64,000 nt of DNA from an uncultured Sanguibacteroides sp. (GCF_900543425.1 NZ_UQRQ01000001.1:1-64000); one strand, 5' to 3'. Positions 46,802 through 55,377 are shown, numbered from the stretch's first letter. The notes: a model not told the origin generated them from the letters alone. Numbers and translations are program-made.

Positions 46802-48499
46802 ATGACAACAATACTAAAACTTCCTCTCGGGCTGCTGTTGATGGCGGGGCTGCTGTTCATTGGCGGTTGTTCCGAAGAGGATGAGATTACCGGCGACGGC
46901 AACCAGACGGCGGTACGTTTCAATGCCGGTATCACGGCCACTACCCGGACGACAAACGGGGGCGACTCGTGGAAACAGAACGATCCGGTCGGTGTCTTTA
47001 TGCTCAAAACCGGCGGGACATTCTCCAAGGCTGCCGATATTGAAGCATCCAACGTGAAGTACACGGTAAATGCCTCCAACGGTGAGCTTACCACTTCAAC
47101 GCCGATTTATTACCCGACAGGTGGTGCGGCGGTGGACTTTATCGCCTACTATCCTTATAGCAATAGTATCACGGATGATTACAAGTACGATATTTCGGTA
47201 GCCGGCCAGAGCGATCCGGCGGCAATCGACGTGCTTTACGCCAAAGTGCAGAATAAAAATCAGGCTTCGGGGGCTGTTTCCCTGGGGTTCGATCATGTAT
47301 TGAGTAAAGTGACATTCAACGTGAAACACGGAACCGGGTTCGATGCCCCAACCATAGCGGGATTGACGGGCGCAACCATAGCGGGGATGCCCGCTTCCGC
47401 GTCGATGGCTTTGCAGGACGGGGCGGTAACAGCCGGAGCAAACGGGAATATCGGTATGCTTAAAGCAACGACGGCTGCCGACGGTTACGACGCGACGTTT
47501 TCGGCGATCATCGTTCCGCGAGGGAGTGGTGCCGGGCGTAAGGTGGTATTCACGATAGGCGGCATAAAATACGAGGGTACGCTTCCGAACGATGATGTTT
47601 TTGAGAAAGGCAATCACTATACCTATCCGGTAACTGTCAATGAAACGGGTGTCGTATTCGGAACGCCGTCTATCGGGCGATGGACTTCAACCCCCCGGAA
47701 CACGTCCGAGGCGACGGAAATTAATATAGAAACCGTATTTATCAAGGCGGGAACTTTTACGATGGGAAGTCCGGCAGGTGAAAGTGGACGATTCGATGAC
47801 GAGACTCAGCATCAGGTAACATTGACCCGGGATTTCTACATGAGCAAACACGAGATCACGAACGCCCAGTACGCGGCGTTTTTGAACGCCGTGGGCGTGG
47901 GGTATGAAAGCGGTTCCGGTTATTACGAGACAGCCACGGGTGGCAGGCAATTATTGATACGTGAACATCAATGGGGATTGAAATACGATAATGATTCCTG
48001 GAAACCTCAGGCCGGTTACGAAAATTATCCTGTCGTTAATGTAACCTGGTACGGTGCGGATGAGTTTGCTCGTTGGATCGGCGGTAGCCTGCCGACCGAG
48101 GCGCAATGGGAGTATGCCTGTCGTGCGGGGACTACAACGACTTATTCCTATTGGGATCATAGCGGTACGGGTGTTGATGAGACTTTGGGTAATTACGCCT
48201 GGTATGATTCTAATTCCAGAAATGCGACGCATGAGGTAGGAGCGAAAGCTGCTAATCCTTGGGGATTGTACGATATGCACGGCAACGTGTACGAGTGGTG
48301 TTCGGATTGGTATGACTACCGTTATTATAACAATTCTCCTGATACTGATCCTACCGGGCCTGACACGGGTTCTGAACGCGTTCTTCGCGGCGGCGGCTGG
48401 TACGATCTTGCTCGTCGTTGCCGGTCGGCTTTTCGCTACTTCAGGAACCCCGGCGATTGCAGCTACACTTTCGGCTTCCGCGTGGTCTTTGTTCTTTAG
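46802..48499 (+). CDS. Fimbrillin-like lipoprotein with C-terminal FGE/C-lectin domain (variable protein 2)
   Basis: Paralogue of 565 aa with a normal lipoprotein signal (lipobox IGGC, Cys23). Fimbrillin-like N-terminal part (VRFNAGITATTRTTNGGDSW; VDFIAYYPYS), then an FGE/SUMF1 domain from about residue 310 (FIKAGTFTMGSP; HEITNAQYAAFLN; NPWGLYDMHGNVYEWCSDWY). DNA of the FGE domain is almost the same as in the previous gene up to the variable region, while the fimbrillin parts are far apart. So the C-terminal part was duplicated or converted recently. The last 41 codons are hypervariable. Probably an alternative adhesin subunit. Confidence 0.8.
   Translation: MTTILKLPLGLLLMAGLLFIGGCSEEDEITGDGNQTAVRFNAGITATTRTTNGGDSWKQNDPVGVFMLKTGGTFSKAADIEASNVKYTVNASNGELTTSTPIYYPTGGAAVDFIAYYPYSNSITDDYKYDISVAGQSDPAAIDVLYAKVQNKNQASGAVSLGFDHVLSKVTFNVKHGTGFDAPTIAGLTGATIAGMPASASMALQDGAVTAGANGNIGMLKATTAADGYDATFSAIIVPRGSGAGRKVVFTIGGIKYEGTLPNDDVFEKGNHYTYPVTVNETGVVFGTPSIGRWTSTPRNTSEATEINIETVFIKAGTFTMGSPAGESGRFDDETQHQVTLTRDFYMSKHEITNAQYAAFLNAVGVGYESGSGYYETATGGRQLLIREHQWGLKYDNDSWKPQAGYENYPVVNVTWYGADEFARWIGGSLPTEAQWEYACRAGTTTTYSYWDHSGTGVDETLGNYAWYDSNSRNATHEVGAKAANPWGLYDMHGNVYEWCSDWYDYRYYNNSPDTDPTGPDTGSERVLRGGGWYDLARRCRSAFRYFRNPGDCSYTFGFRVVFVL
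48374..48496 (+). other. DGR-type variable region 2 (VR2)
   Basis: Counterpart of VR1. Fixed residues such as RGG-W, CRSA, PG, C and GFRVVFV alternate with positions where codons differ in a way that fits an AAC, AAT or similar template codon (for example TAC against AGC, GAT against AGT, TTC against GGC). The invariant 3' end (GGCTTCCGCGTGGTCTTTGT and the next T) is where the initiation-of-homology segment of a DGR would lie. Confidence 0.8.
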
Positions 48500-48502
48500 T
48501 TC

Positions 48503-48525
48503 GTCCGGGAGAAATTCCCCCGGAC
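48503..48525 (+). repeat. Hairpin directly after VR2
   Basis: GTCCGGG and CCCGGAC form a perfect 7-bp stem around nine bases, three bases after the stop codon. It has a different sequence from the VR1 hairpin but the same position, which fits a structural role in DGR targeting better than chance. Confidence 0.55.
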
Positions 48526-48553
48526 ACTTTGAGCGAAACGAGCCTGCTAAAAG

Positions 48554-48604
48554 GCGGAGTGAGGACGAACGAAGCAAAAGGGCAGGCGGGAAACATCACT
48601 CCGC
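48554..48604 (+). repeat. 9-bp inverted repeat downstream of the fimbrial operon
   Basis: GCGGAGTGA and TCACTCCGC are perfect complements 33 bases apart in the gap after variable protein 2. No T run follows. It may mark the end of the island or a small structured RNA; nothing more can be said. Confidence 0.35.
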
Positions 48605-48714
48605 AAATTACAATGGATAAAAACCCGGTGAATGCGGAATAGAGTTGCCGTGAATATTCCTCTCTCGTTTCCTTTCCGTTCTATCGGGTAGACACTTACT
48701 ATATTCATTCGAAT

Positions 48715-48748
48715 TTTGCCGATTTTACGCGAAATCTTCGTATTTTTG
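48715..48748 (+). promoter_or_regulatory. Promoter of the lipocalin-like gene
   Basis: TTTG at 48715-48718 and TATTTTTG at 48741-48748 fit the Bacteroidales -33 and -7 boxes with a 22-base spacer. Start of transcription would be about 30 bases before the ATG at 48786. Confidence 0.6.
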
Positions 48749-48785
48749 TATGACTGGAAACGAAAACGGATAAAATAATTTGGAT

Positions 48786-49445
48786 ATGAAAAAAGTGATT
48801 TACCTGCCTTTGTTTTGGTCCCTGCTGATCGTATTGGGAGTGGGTGGCTGTCAATCTTCGGATAAGGCTCAAACGCTTAGCGGTATCGTGTTTGATGCTT
48901 CGATGAATAATATTGTCGTAATTACGACAAAAGGCGATACGGTCGATATCAGCACGATGGATACCGATCCGGCTAAGGTTCCCGGTGTGTTGATCGATGA
49001 TTCCGTTAAGATTACCTATCGAAAAGAACAGATGAATAACGGGACTGTTTTAAAAGCACAGCAACTTATCGTGACCGTGCATTCGCCATACTATTATATT
49101 CAGGGCACCTGGCTCGAACCGAATCCGATCGATTCCGCTGAACGGCAGGGATTTACGCTGAACCAGGACGGGACAGCTTCCTCTGTCAATATGGCTACCT
49201 TAGAGATACGGGATTGGAATCTGAATAACAGAGTGTTGATATTGGGTTATAAAAGTATAGGTAACGGACAGTCTTTCGAAGGACAAGATACATTGAATAT
49301 TGTAAAATTAAACGCGGATTCCTTGGTACTATCGAGAAATAATATAATACGCTGGCGTTTACCCGGGAAAAATAAAATGATCAATTTTAACGCTTCTAAG
49401 CCGGAAATATCGTTAACTCCTGCTATCTTTGCTTATTATCATTAA
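48786..49445 (+). CDS. Lipocalin-like lipoprotein
   Basis: Lipoprotein of 219 aa with signal MKKVIYLPLFWSLLIVLGVGGC (lipobox GVGGC). The mature part has two halves: an N-terminal OB-like stretch (LSGIVFDASMNNIVVITTKGDTVDIS; KITYRKEQ) and a C-terminal lipocalin-like half (YIQGTWLEPNPI; RQGFTLNQDGTASSVNMATLEIRDW; LSRNNIIRWRL). The start is the ATG at 48786, which begins the signal peptide. It lies 11 bases before the DUF4468-flavin reductase gene, so the two form one transcript. Ligand unknown. Confidence 0.75.
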   Translation: MKKVIYLPLFWSLLIVLGVGGCQSSDKAQTLSGIVFDASMNNIVVITTKGDTVDISTMDTDPAKVPGVLIDDSVKITYRKEQMNNGTVLKAQQLIVTVHSPYYYIQGTWLEPNPIDSAERQGFTLNQDGTASSVNMATLEIRDWNLNNRVLILGYKSIGNGQSFEGQDTLNIVKLNADSLVLSRNNIIRWRLPGKNKMINFNASKPEISLTPAIFAYYH

Positions 49446-49456
49446 GTAATAAATCT

Positions 49457-50635
49457 ATGAAACAGCTTTTATTTTTACTTTTGTTTGTGCCGGCAATACT
49501 TTTTGCACAAGAAAAAAACGATAAAAAATACTTGGCCGGAGCGGTTCCGGTAGTGGATGGTGTGGTTACTTTTACTAAAGTAATTGAAGCTCCTGGACTT
49601 ACCAGGGATCAAATTTATGAAAAATTGAGTCAATGGGCGGAAAAACGTTTCGTCGCTAACAAAGAATTGGAGAGCCGGGTTTTATATATGGATCCCGAGG
49701 GGGGAACTATTGTTTGCCAGGGACAGGAATACTTGGTATTTGCCGATAAATTGCTGGCATTGGACCGGGCTGTGATAACTTATCAAATGTCATTGACGAG
49801 TTTCTCCGGGAATTGCTACGTGAAGATCAGTTCTATTCTCTACTCGTACAATACGGGACGTACGAACGGCATGGAGTTGTTACGGGCCGAGAATACGATC
49901 ACGGATGAAAATACATTGACGAAGAAGAAAGATAAATTAATCCGGGCGACCGGTAAATTTAGAATTCATACGATTGATTTGGTCGATCGTATGTACGATG
50001 ATATCGCTAAAGTATTGGAAGGAAATGTCAGTCAGACAAGAGTAAATGCTGATACTCCGTTAAAAGAGGTAGCTCCGGTTGAAATAGCCAGAGAGATGGT
50101 TGCCAATGTGACCAATTCATCCGGTCAATTGGAAGGTTATAAACAGATCTCTCCGGATAAAATTCCCGGAAATATAATTAAGATGCTTTCGGAAGGTTGG
50201 TCGTTGATTACGGCGGGTAACGATGAAAAGTTCAATATGATGACGGCCAGTTGGGGCGGTTTGGGATATCTATACAATAAGCCTGTCGCATTTTGTTTTA
50301 TATATCCGACTCGTTATACCTATCAACTGATGGAAAAAGGAGATACTTACACGATCTCTTTTTACACGGAAGCCTATCGGGAAGCTTTGGTGTATTGTGG
50401 GAATCATTCGGGAAAAGATGCCGATAAGGTAAAGGAAAGCGGGTTAACTCCGATTACGACTCCTTCCGGGAGTAAGGCGTTTTCCGAGGCATGGATGATT
50501 ATCGAATGTCGTAAAATGATTTCTCAGTCTATTACTCCGGAAGCTATCTTCGACGAGCAATTGAAAGAAAAGTGGACAGGAAAACAACTTCATAAAGTTT
50601 ATATCGGTGAAATCATAAACGTGTGGGTGAAGTAA
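49457..50635 (+). CDS. Exported DUF4468-flavin reductase-like fusion
   Basis: Protein of 392 aa with a Sec signal peptide (to about residue 17, ILFAQ). Residues about 35-190 match DUF4468 (KVIEAPGLTRDQIYEKLSQWAEKRF; GTIVCQGQEYL). Residues about 225-390 resemble a flavin-reductase-like FMN-binding split barrel (EGWSLITAGNDEKFNMMTASWGG; YNKPVAFCFIYPTRYTYQLM; YTISFYTEAYREALVYCGNHSG). The flavin domain is usually cytoplasmic, so an exported form is odd. It may be a periplasmic flavoprotein; its partner is unknown. The stop abuts the stop of the convergent gene with no gap. Confidence 0.75.
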   Translation: MKQLLFLLLFVPAILFAQEKNDKKYLAGAVPVVDGVVTFTKVIEAPGLTRDQIYEKLSQWAEKRFVANKELESRVLYMDPEGGTIVCQGQEYLVFADKLLALDRAVITYQMSLTSFSGNCYVKISSILYSYNTGRTNGMELLRAENTITDENTLTKKKDKLIRATGKFRIHTIDLVDRMYDDIAKVLEGNVSQTRVNADTPLKEVAPVEIAREMVANVTNSSGQLEGYKQISPDKIPGNIIKMLSEGWSLITAGNDEKFNMMTASWGGLGYLYNKPVAFCFIYPTRYTYQLMEKGDTYTISFYTEAYREALVYCGNHSGKDADKVKESGLTPITTPSGSKAFSEAWMIIECRKMISQSITPEAIFDEQLKEKWTGKQLHKVYIGEIINVWVK

Positions 50636-51640
50636 TCATTTGTCCAGGTACTCTTCTTTGAATATATTTACACAAAGAATAAAGATGGATAAAAGAAGAG
50701 GACCGAAGATCACGCCCATAAAGCCGAATAGAGAAAGGCCGATAACTACTCCGAAGATCGTGATTAAAGGATGGGTATCGGCCATTTTCTTTTGCAAGAC
50801 GAAACGGATCAGATTGTCTACATTGGCTACAACGACAATAGCGTAGACGGTTAATCCGATCGCATGTCCCCAATCTCCGCTTAGCCCCATGTACAAGGCT
50901 AATGGTACCCAGATTAATGCTGTCCCTATGATGGGAATGATCGTTGCGAAACAACTCAGTATACCGAAAATCAACGGGCTGGGTGTCCCGAAAATATAAT
51001 ATCCTAACATGGCGATGGCTCCTTGAATAACGGCTAACAGGGGAATGCCGATCGCATTGGATTTTACAATCATGTTGATTTCATGCAATACATTCCGGGA
51101 ATTCTTTTTGTTGAAGGGAAGTATATCATTAAAATAGGCTTCCATTTTAGTTCCGCCGATTAACATAAAGTAGAGTATAAAAAGCAAGACCAGTACGTTC
51201 ATGGCAAAACTGCTGATACTTCCCATGAGGAATTGTCCTATTTGGGGTAAAACGGAGACCATCGAGGCGATATTATCTTTACTCAAGGCGTAATATCCCG
51301 TGTGTTGCTGGATAAGATCCGCCAGTCGTTCAATAGGAGCGATAAGCGTTTGGGGAGCGAGATTTATGGCGTGTAGTTGATTAACAAGTAGCCAGATAAC
51401 CAGAAATAACGGAATTAAGAAACAAAGGATGGTTTCGCATAACATGAGAAATGCCATTAATCCTCTTTTCATATGTTTTTTTTCTGTTAGGTACAGCATC
51501 TGTTGTCTGAGGAGAATATATATGGTTATTGCACCTAAAATACCGCTTAAAAAAGGAATAAATTTGATAAACAGGATGATTCCCAACACGAGGATAATCA
51601 TAATAAGCGAATATTTCCAGTATTGTTCTTTTGTATTCAT
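50636..51640 (-). CDS. AI-2E family transporter
   Basis: Inner-membrane protein of 334 aa with about seven hydrophobic helices: paired helices at 11-45, one at 62-85, then a long cytoplasmic or amphipathic stretch, then the C-terminal group. It includes GAIAMLGYYIFGTPSPLIFGI and ATIIPIIGTALIWVPLALYM, typical of the AI-2E/PerM family. Members export small molecules or exchange ions; the substrate cannot be told. It is divergent from htpG, with a TACTTTTG box (minus strand, 51705-51712) as a possible -7 element. Confidence 0.88.
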   Translation of the reverse strand: MNTKEQYWKYSLIMIILVLGIILFIKFIPFLSGILGAITIYILLRQQMLYLTEKKHMKRGLMAFLMLCETILCFLIPLFLVIWLLVNQLHAINLAPQTLIAPIERLADLIQQHTGYYALSKDNIASMVSVLPQIGQFLMGSISSFAMNVLVLLFILYFMLIGGTKMEAYFNDILPFNKKNSRNVLHEINMIVKSNAIGIPLLAVIQGAIAMLGYYIFGTPSPLIFGILSCFATIIPIIGTALIWVPLALYMGLSGDWGHAIGLTVYAIVVVANVDNLIRFVLQKKMADTHPLITIFGVVIGLSLFGFMGVIFGPLLLSIFILCVNIFKEEYLDK

Positions 51641-51745
51641 AAGTGTTTCTGTTTATTTTAATAAATATCGACTAATTAACGATAAACGAAGGAAAAAAGT
51701 TATACAAAAGTAATAAGAACTGTCAAATCGTCACTTATCGGGATT

Positions 51746-51760
51746 TGGCATAACAATTGC
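51746..51760 (+). promoter_or_regulatory. Sigma-54-like promoter of htpG
   Basis: TGGCATAACAATTGC matches the -24/-12 consensus TGGCAC-N5-TTGC with one mismatch, and the GG and GC pairs have the required 10-base spacing. Transcription would begin near 51772, about 38 bases before the htpG start. No TAnnTTTG box competes in this stretch. Confidence 0.5.
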
Positions 51761-51809
51761 CTGAAGTATTGCGTAAATTCAGAAATAACTAAATTAAAAA
51801 TATAGAACT

Positions 51810-53861
51810 ATGTCAACAGGAAAGATTGGTGTTTCAACAGGGGATTTGTTCCCGATTATCAAGAAATTTTTATATTCTGATCATGATATTTTCTTGAGAG
51901 AGATTGTCTCTAACGCGGTGGATGCTTCTCAAAAACTGAGAGTACTGGCCACTAACGGAGAGTTCAAAGGGGAAATGGGAGAGTTGAAAGTAAGAGTGAA
52001 AGCTGACAAAGCGGCAGGAACATTGACGGTTTCCGATAATGGTATCGGAATGACGGGGGAAGAGGTGGAGAAGTATATAAATCAGATTGCTTTTTCCGGA
52101 GCAGAGGAGTTTATGGCAAAATACAAGGATAACGGAGCGGCAATTATCGGTCATTTCGGATTGGGATTTTATTCCTCATTCATGGTGAGCGATAAGGTGG
52201 AGATCGTTACCAAGTCCTATAAAGAGGGGGCAAAAGCCGTGAAATGGTCTTGTAGCGGAACTCCGGAATACACGATGGAAGAGACGGACAAGGCGGAACG
52301 GGGAACGGATATTATCATGTATATTAATGAAGAGGAGAAAGATTTTCTGGAAGATAATAAGATCAACGAGTTGCTGACTAAATATTGCCGGTTCTTGCCT
52401 GTCGAGATTATCTTCGGAAAGAAAAAAGAGTGGAAAGACGGAGAATACAAAGATACGGAAGAGGATAATGTAATCAATGATATTAACCCGGCCTGGACAC
52501 GTAAACCTTCGGATTTGAAAGAAGAGGATTATTCGAAGTTTTATCATCAACTGTATCCGATGGCTCAAGATCCCTTGTTCCATATCCATTTGAACGTGGA
52601 TTATCCGTTTAACCTGACGGGTATCCTGTATTTCCCTAAAATTGACAATAAATTCGAAATACAAAAAAATAAGATACAACTTTATTCGAATCAGGTTTAT
52701 GTAACCGATTCTGTAGAAGGTATTGTTCCCGAATATTTGACTTTGCTGCACGGGGTGATCGATTCTCCGGATATTCCTTTGAATGTTTCCCGTTCTTACC
52801 TGCAAAGCGATCGTAACGTGAAAAAGATTTCCAATCATATCACGAAGAAGGTGGCAGATAGTTTGAGCGATATTTTCTCGAACAACAGGGAGGAGTACGA
52901 GAAAAAATGGGACGATTTGAAGATTTTTATCCAATATGGAATGTTGACGGATGAAAAGTTTGATGAGAGAGCCAAGGCTATTTTCCTTTTCAGGGATACC
53001 GACGGAAAATATTTTACGCTTGAAGAGTACGAGAACCTGATCAAACCGAACCAGACGGATAAGGATAATAAGGTCGTTTATTTGTATGCTACGGACGTAC
53101 ATGAACAATATACCTATATTGAGAAGGCTAAAAATAAAGGGTATGATGTTCTTTTGATGAATGGTCAACTGGATACTCATTTTATCAATCACCTGGAGCA
53201 AAAAAATCAAGATCACCGTTTTGTCCGGGTGGATTCGGATGTCATTGATAAATTGATTCAGAAATCCGAGACGAAGGAGACGACGTGGAGTCCCGTGGAA
53301 CAAGAAGAGTTACGTGCCGTCTTTTCTTCACAACTTCCGAAAGATAACGGTATGTTTATGGTTTCTTTCGAGGCAATGGGAGAGGATAATGAGCCGGTTG
53401 TCGTTACCCGTGCCGAATTTATGCGCCGGATGAAGGAGATGGCGGCCATGAATCCGGGAATGAGCTTCTACGGAGCGATGGGAGATCAATATACCCTGGT
53501 TGTAAACACGGACCATAAGTTGGTCAATGAGGTTTTGGAAGGAGAGAAAAAGGAGATGGAGGCTAAATTGGAGCCCCTGAACTTCGAGATCAAGGAGACC
53601 GAAAGCAAGAAAACGGAGTTGGATGAATTGAATAAAGGAAAGAAGGAGGACGAAATTCCTCAGGTAGATAAAGATCGGAAGGCCGAGTATGATAAGACCA
53701 TTGCCGATTTGAAGAAGCAAAAAACGACTTTGTTGGAAGAGTATGGACGTGGAAATAAGATCGTAGGACAATTGATAGACCTGGCTCTTCTCGCTAATGG
53801 CCTGTTGAAAGGCGAAGCGTTGAATAAGTTTGTAAAGAGAAGCATAGAATTGATTAAATGA
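51810..53861 (+). CDS. htpG: Chaperone HtpG (Hsp90)
   Basis: Cytoplasmic ATP-dependent chaperone of 683 aa. The GHKL ATP-binding site shows EIVSNAVDASQKLR, the DNGIGMT loop and GHFGLGFYSSFMV. The middle domain has PLNVSRSYLQSDRNVKKI with the catalytic Arg region. A charged insertion near 590-640 (KKTELDELNKGKKEDEIPQV) is longer than in proteobacterial HtpG and typical of Bacteroidetes forms. Monocistronic, ending at a clear terminator. Confidence 0.97.
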   Translation: MSTGKIGVSTGDLFPIIKKFLYSDHDIFLREIVSNAVDASQKLRVLATNGEFKGEMGELKVRVKADKAAGTLTVSDNGIGMTGEEVEKYINQIAFSGAEEFMAKYKDNGAAIIGHFGLGFYSSFMVSDKVEIVTKSYKEGAKAVKWSCSGTPEYTMEETDKAERGTDIIMYINEEEKDFLEDNKINELLTKYCRFLPVEIIFGKKKEWKDGEYKDTEEDNVINDINPAWTRKPSDLKEEDYSKFYHQLYPMAQDPLFHIHLNVDYPFNLTGILYFPKIDNKFEIQKNKIQLYSNQVYVTDSVEGIVPEYLTLLHGVIDSPDIPLNVSRSYLQSDRNVKKISNHITKKVADSLSDIFSNNREEYEKKWDDLKIFIQYGMLTDEKFDERAKAIFLFRDTDGKYFTLEEYENLIKPNQTDKDNKVVYLYATDVHEQYTYIEKAKNKGYDVLLMNGQLDTHFINHLEQKNQDHRFVRVDSDVIDKLIQKSETKETTWSPVEQEELRAVFSSQLPKDNGMFMVSFEAMGEDNEPVVVTRAEFMRRMKEMAAMNPGMSFYGAMGDQYTLVVNTDHKLVNEVLEGEKKEMEAKLEPLNFEIKETESKKTELDELNKGKKEDEIPQVDKDRKAEYDKTIADLKKQKTTLLEEYGRGNKIVGQLIDLALLANGLLKGEALNKFVKRSIELIK

Positions 53862-53875
53862 TTTGCATAAGAATG

Positions 53876-53904
53876 AGCCGGATAAAAAATCCGGCTTATT
53901 TTTT
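53876..53904 (+). terminator. Terminator of htpG
   Basis: AGCCGGAT pairs perfectly with ATCCGGCT around AAAAA, followed by TATTTTTTG. Confidence 0.88.
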
Positions 53905-53970
53905 GTTATAAGAAAACAAAAAAGAGTTACCTTCGTTAAATATAATGGATATAATTTTATACATAACTTT

Positions 53971-54594
53971 ATGCAGATTATTTATTCTTCAACAAGCTAC
54001 AAAAGATCGGTAATAAAGTCAATTATTGCGATCGTTTTAGGACTTATTCTGGTATTATGGCCTACGGAGGTGTTGAACTATACGGTGAAAATCATCGGGG
54101 CTGTATTTTTTATAACCGGATTGGTGTCTTTGATCGTCTCTTATAGAGACAGGGGTGAAGATTCTCCTGGAGGATTAACATCCTTTAATGGAATCGGAAG
54201 TATTATTCTGGGTCTTTTATTCTGGTTTATGGCGGACTTCTTTACCAATATGTTAATGTATTTGTTGGGATTTATTCTGGTTATTGCCGGTATCGGACAG
54301 TTGGTATTACTGACTTCCGCACGGAAATTCGGTCCGATCTCTGCTGTAAATTATTTGTTTCCCGTGCTGATTTTGTTGGCCGGATTTATTGTATTTGCCA
54401 ACCCTTTTTCGGCCAAAGAAGGCATCATTACTTTCTTCGGAATTACCACTATTTTTTACGGAGTGACCGATTTGATCAATCAGCATAATATCAATAAACT
54501 ACGTAAACAGAGACAAGAGGAAGAACAACGACAGAAGATGGGTGGTGGAGAGATCGAAGATACGGAGTACGAAGAGGTCAAAGAGGATAATTGA
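53971..54594 (+). CDS. DUF308 (HdeD-like) membrane protein
   Basis: Inner-membrane protein of 207 aa. The start at 53971 (MQIIYSSTSYKRS) is preferred because the in-frame upstream codons from 53863 run through the htpG terminator. Six hydrophobic helices are arranged as three pairs (SIIAIVLGLILVLWP; IIGAVFFITGLVSLIV; IIRLGLLFWFM-like IILGLLFWFM and so on), as in HdeD. The C-terminus is a charged tail, rich in Gln and Glu (RQEEEQRQKMGGGEIEDTEY). HdeD is linked to acid resistance in enterics, but the role here is unknown. Confidence 0.8.
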   Translation: MQIIYSSTSYKRSVIKSIIAIVLGLILVLWPTEVLNYTVKIIGAVFFITGLVSLIVSYRDRGEDSPGGLTSFNGIGSIILGLLFWFMADFFTNMLMYLLGFILVIAGIGQLVLLTSARKFGPISAVNYLFPVLILLAGFIVFANPFSAKEGIITFFGITTIFYGVTDLINQHNINKLRKQRQEEEQRQKMGGGEIEDTEYEEVKEDN

Positions 54595-54661
54595 ATTTTT
54601 CACGTTTTCGAATTTTATTGTTTTCTTTGTGGCAGAATTAAAAAAAGATCTACAAAGTATC

Positions 54662-55315
54662 ATGGTGAAAGTAATCAATGAAGAAAATTCGGTTTATAAT
54701 CGTTTTTTGGCGGAATTACGGGATGTGAACATTCAAAAGGATCCTTTGCGTTTTCGTCGGAATCTGGAACGGGTGGGGGAGATTATGGCTTACGAGATCA
54801 GCAAGACGTTTCGTTACAATACATGCAAAGTACGTACCCCGATTGATGTCGCTGAAGTTATGCTGCCGGCCGATAAGGTCGTTGTTGCTTCTGTCATGAG
54901 AGCGGGGCTCCCTTTTCATCAAGGATTTTTAAACTATTTTGACGGTGCGGAGAATGCTTTTATTTCGGCGAGAAGAGCTTACCGTGAAGACCATCGTTTT
55001 GAGATCCGGTTCGATTCGATATATACGCCGGATCTGAGAGGGAAACAACTACTGCTGGTTGATCCCATGTTGGCGACGGGCGCTTCGCTTGTAATTGCTT
55101 ATCGTGAGTTGTTGAAACAAGGAGGAAAACCTGCCCATACCCATATTGCGGCGGTTATAACCAGTAGACAAGGATTGAATCGTGTGACCGAAGCATTGAA
55201 AGATGAACCGATTACTTTGTGGACCGGGGCTGTCGACGAGCGGTTGACCGATAAATCTTATATCGATCCGGGAATCGGAGATGCGGGAGATCTGGCTTTT
55301 GGAGAAAAGTTATAA
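54662..55315 (+). CDS. upp: Uracil phosphoribosyltransferase
   Basis: Cytoplasmic pyrimidine-salvage enzyme of 217 aa making UMP from uracil and PRPP. The PRPP loop is VDPMLATGAS and uracil-binding segments follow near the C-terminus (VDERLTDKSYIDPGIGDAGD). VMRAGLPFHQG is also family-typical. The start at 54662 is chosen since the upstream in-frame extension from 54542 overlaps the previous gene. It follows the DUF308 gene by 67 bases. Confidence 0.93.
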   Translation: MVKVINEENSVYNRFLAELRDVNIQKDPLRFRRNLERVGEIMAYEISKTFRYNTCKVRTPIDVAEVMLPADKVVVASVMRAGLPFHQGFLNYFDGAENAFISARRAYREDHRFEIRFDSIYTPDLRGKQLLLVDPMLATGASLVIAYRELLKQGGKPAHTHIAAVITSRQGLNRVTEALKDEPITLWTGAVDERLTDKSYIDPGIGDAGDLAFGEKL

Positions 55316-55377
55316 GAAAGTGAAGCGATTTTTCTCTATCTTTTTCTATTAACGTTTAGTTTTTAACTTTATTGTAT

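Noticed and set aside
48500..48785. DGR template repeat or Avd gene downstream of VR2
   Set aside because: I looked for a second copy of the fixed VR codons with adenines at the variable sites, here and across the window, and found none. No reverse transcriptase motif is encoded in the window.
52176..53303. Long minus-strand frame (375 codons) opposite htpG
   Set aside because: Fully inside htpG and without any recognisable domain; a shadow of codon bias.
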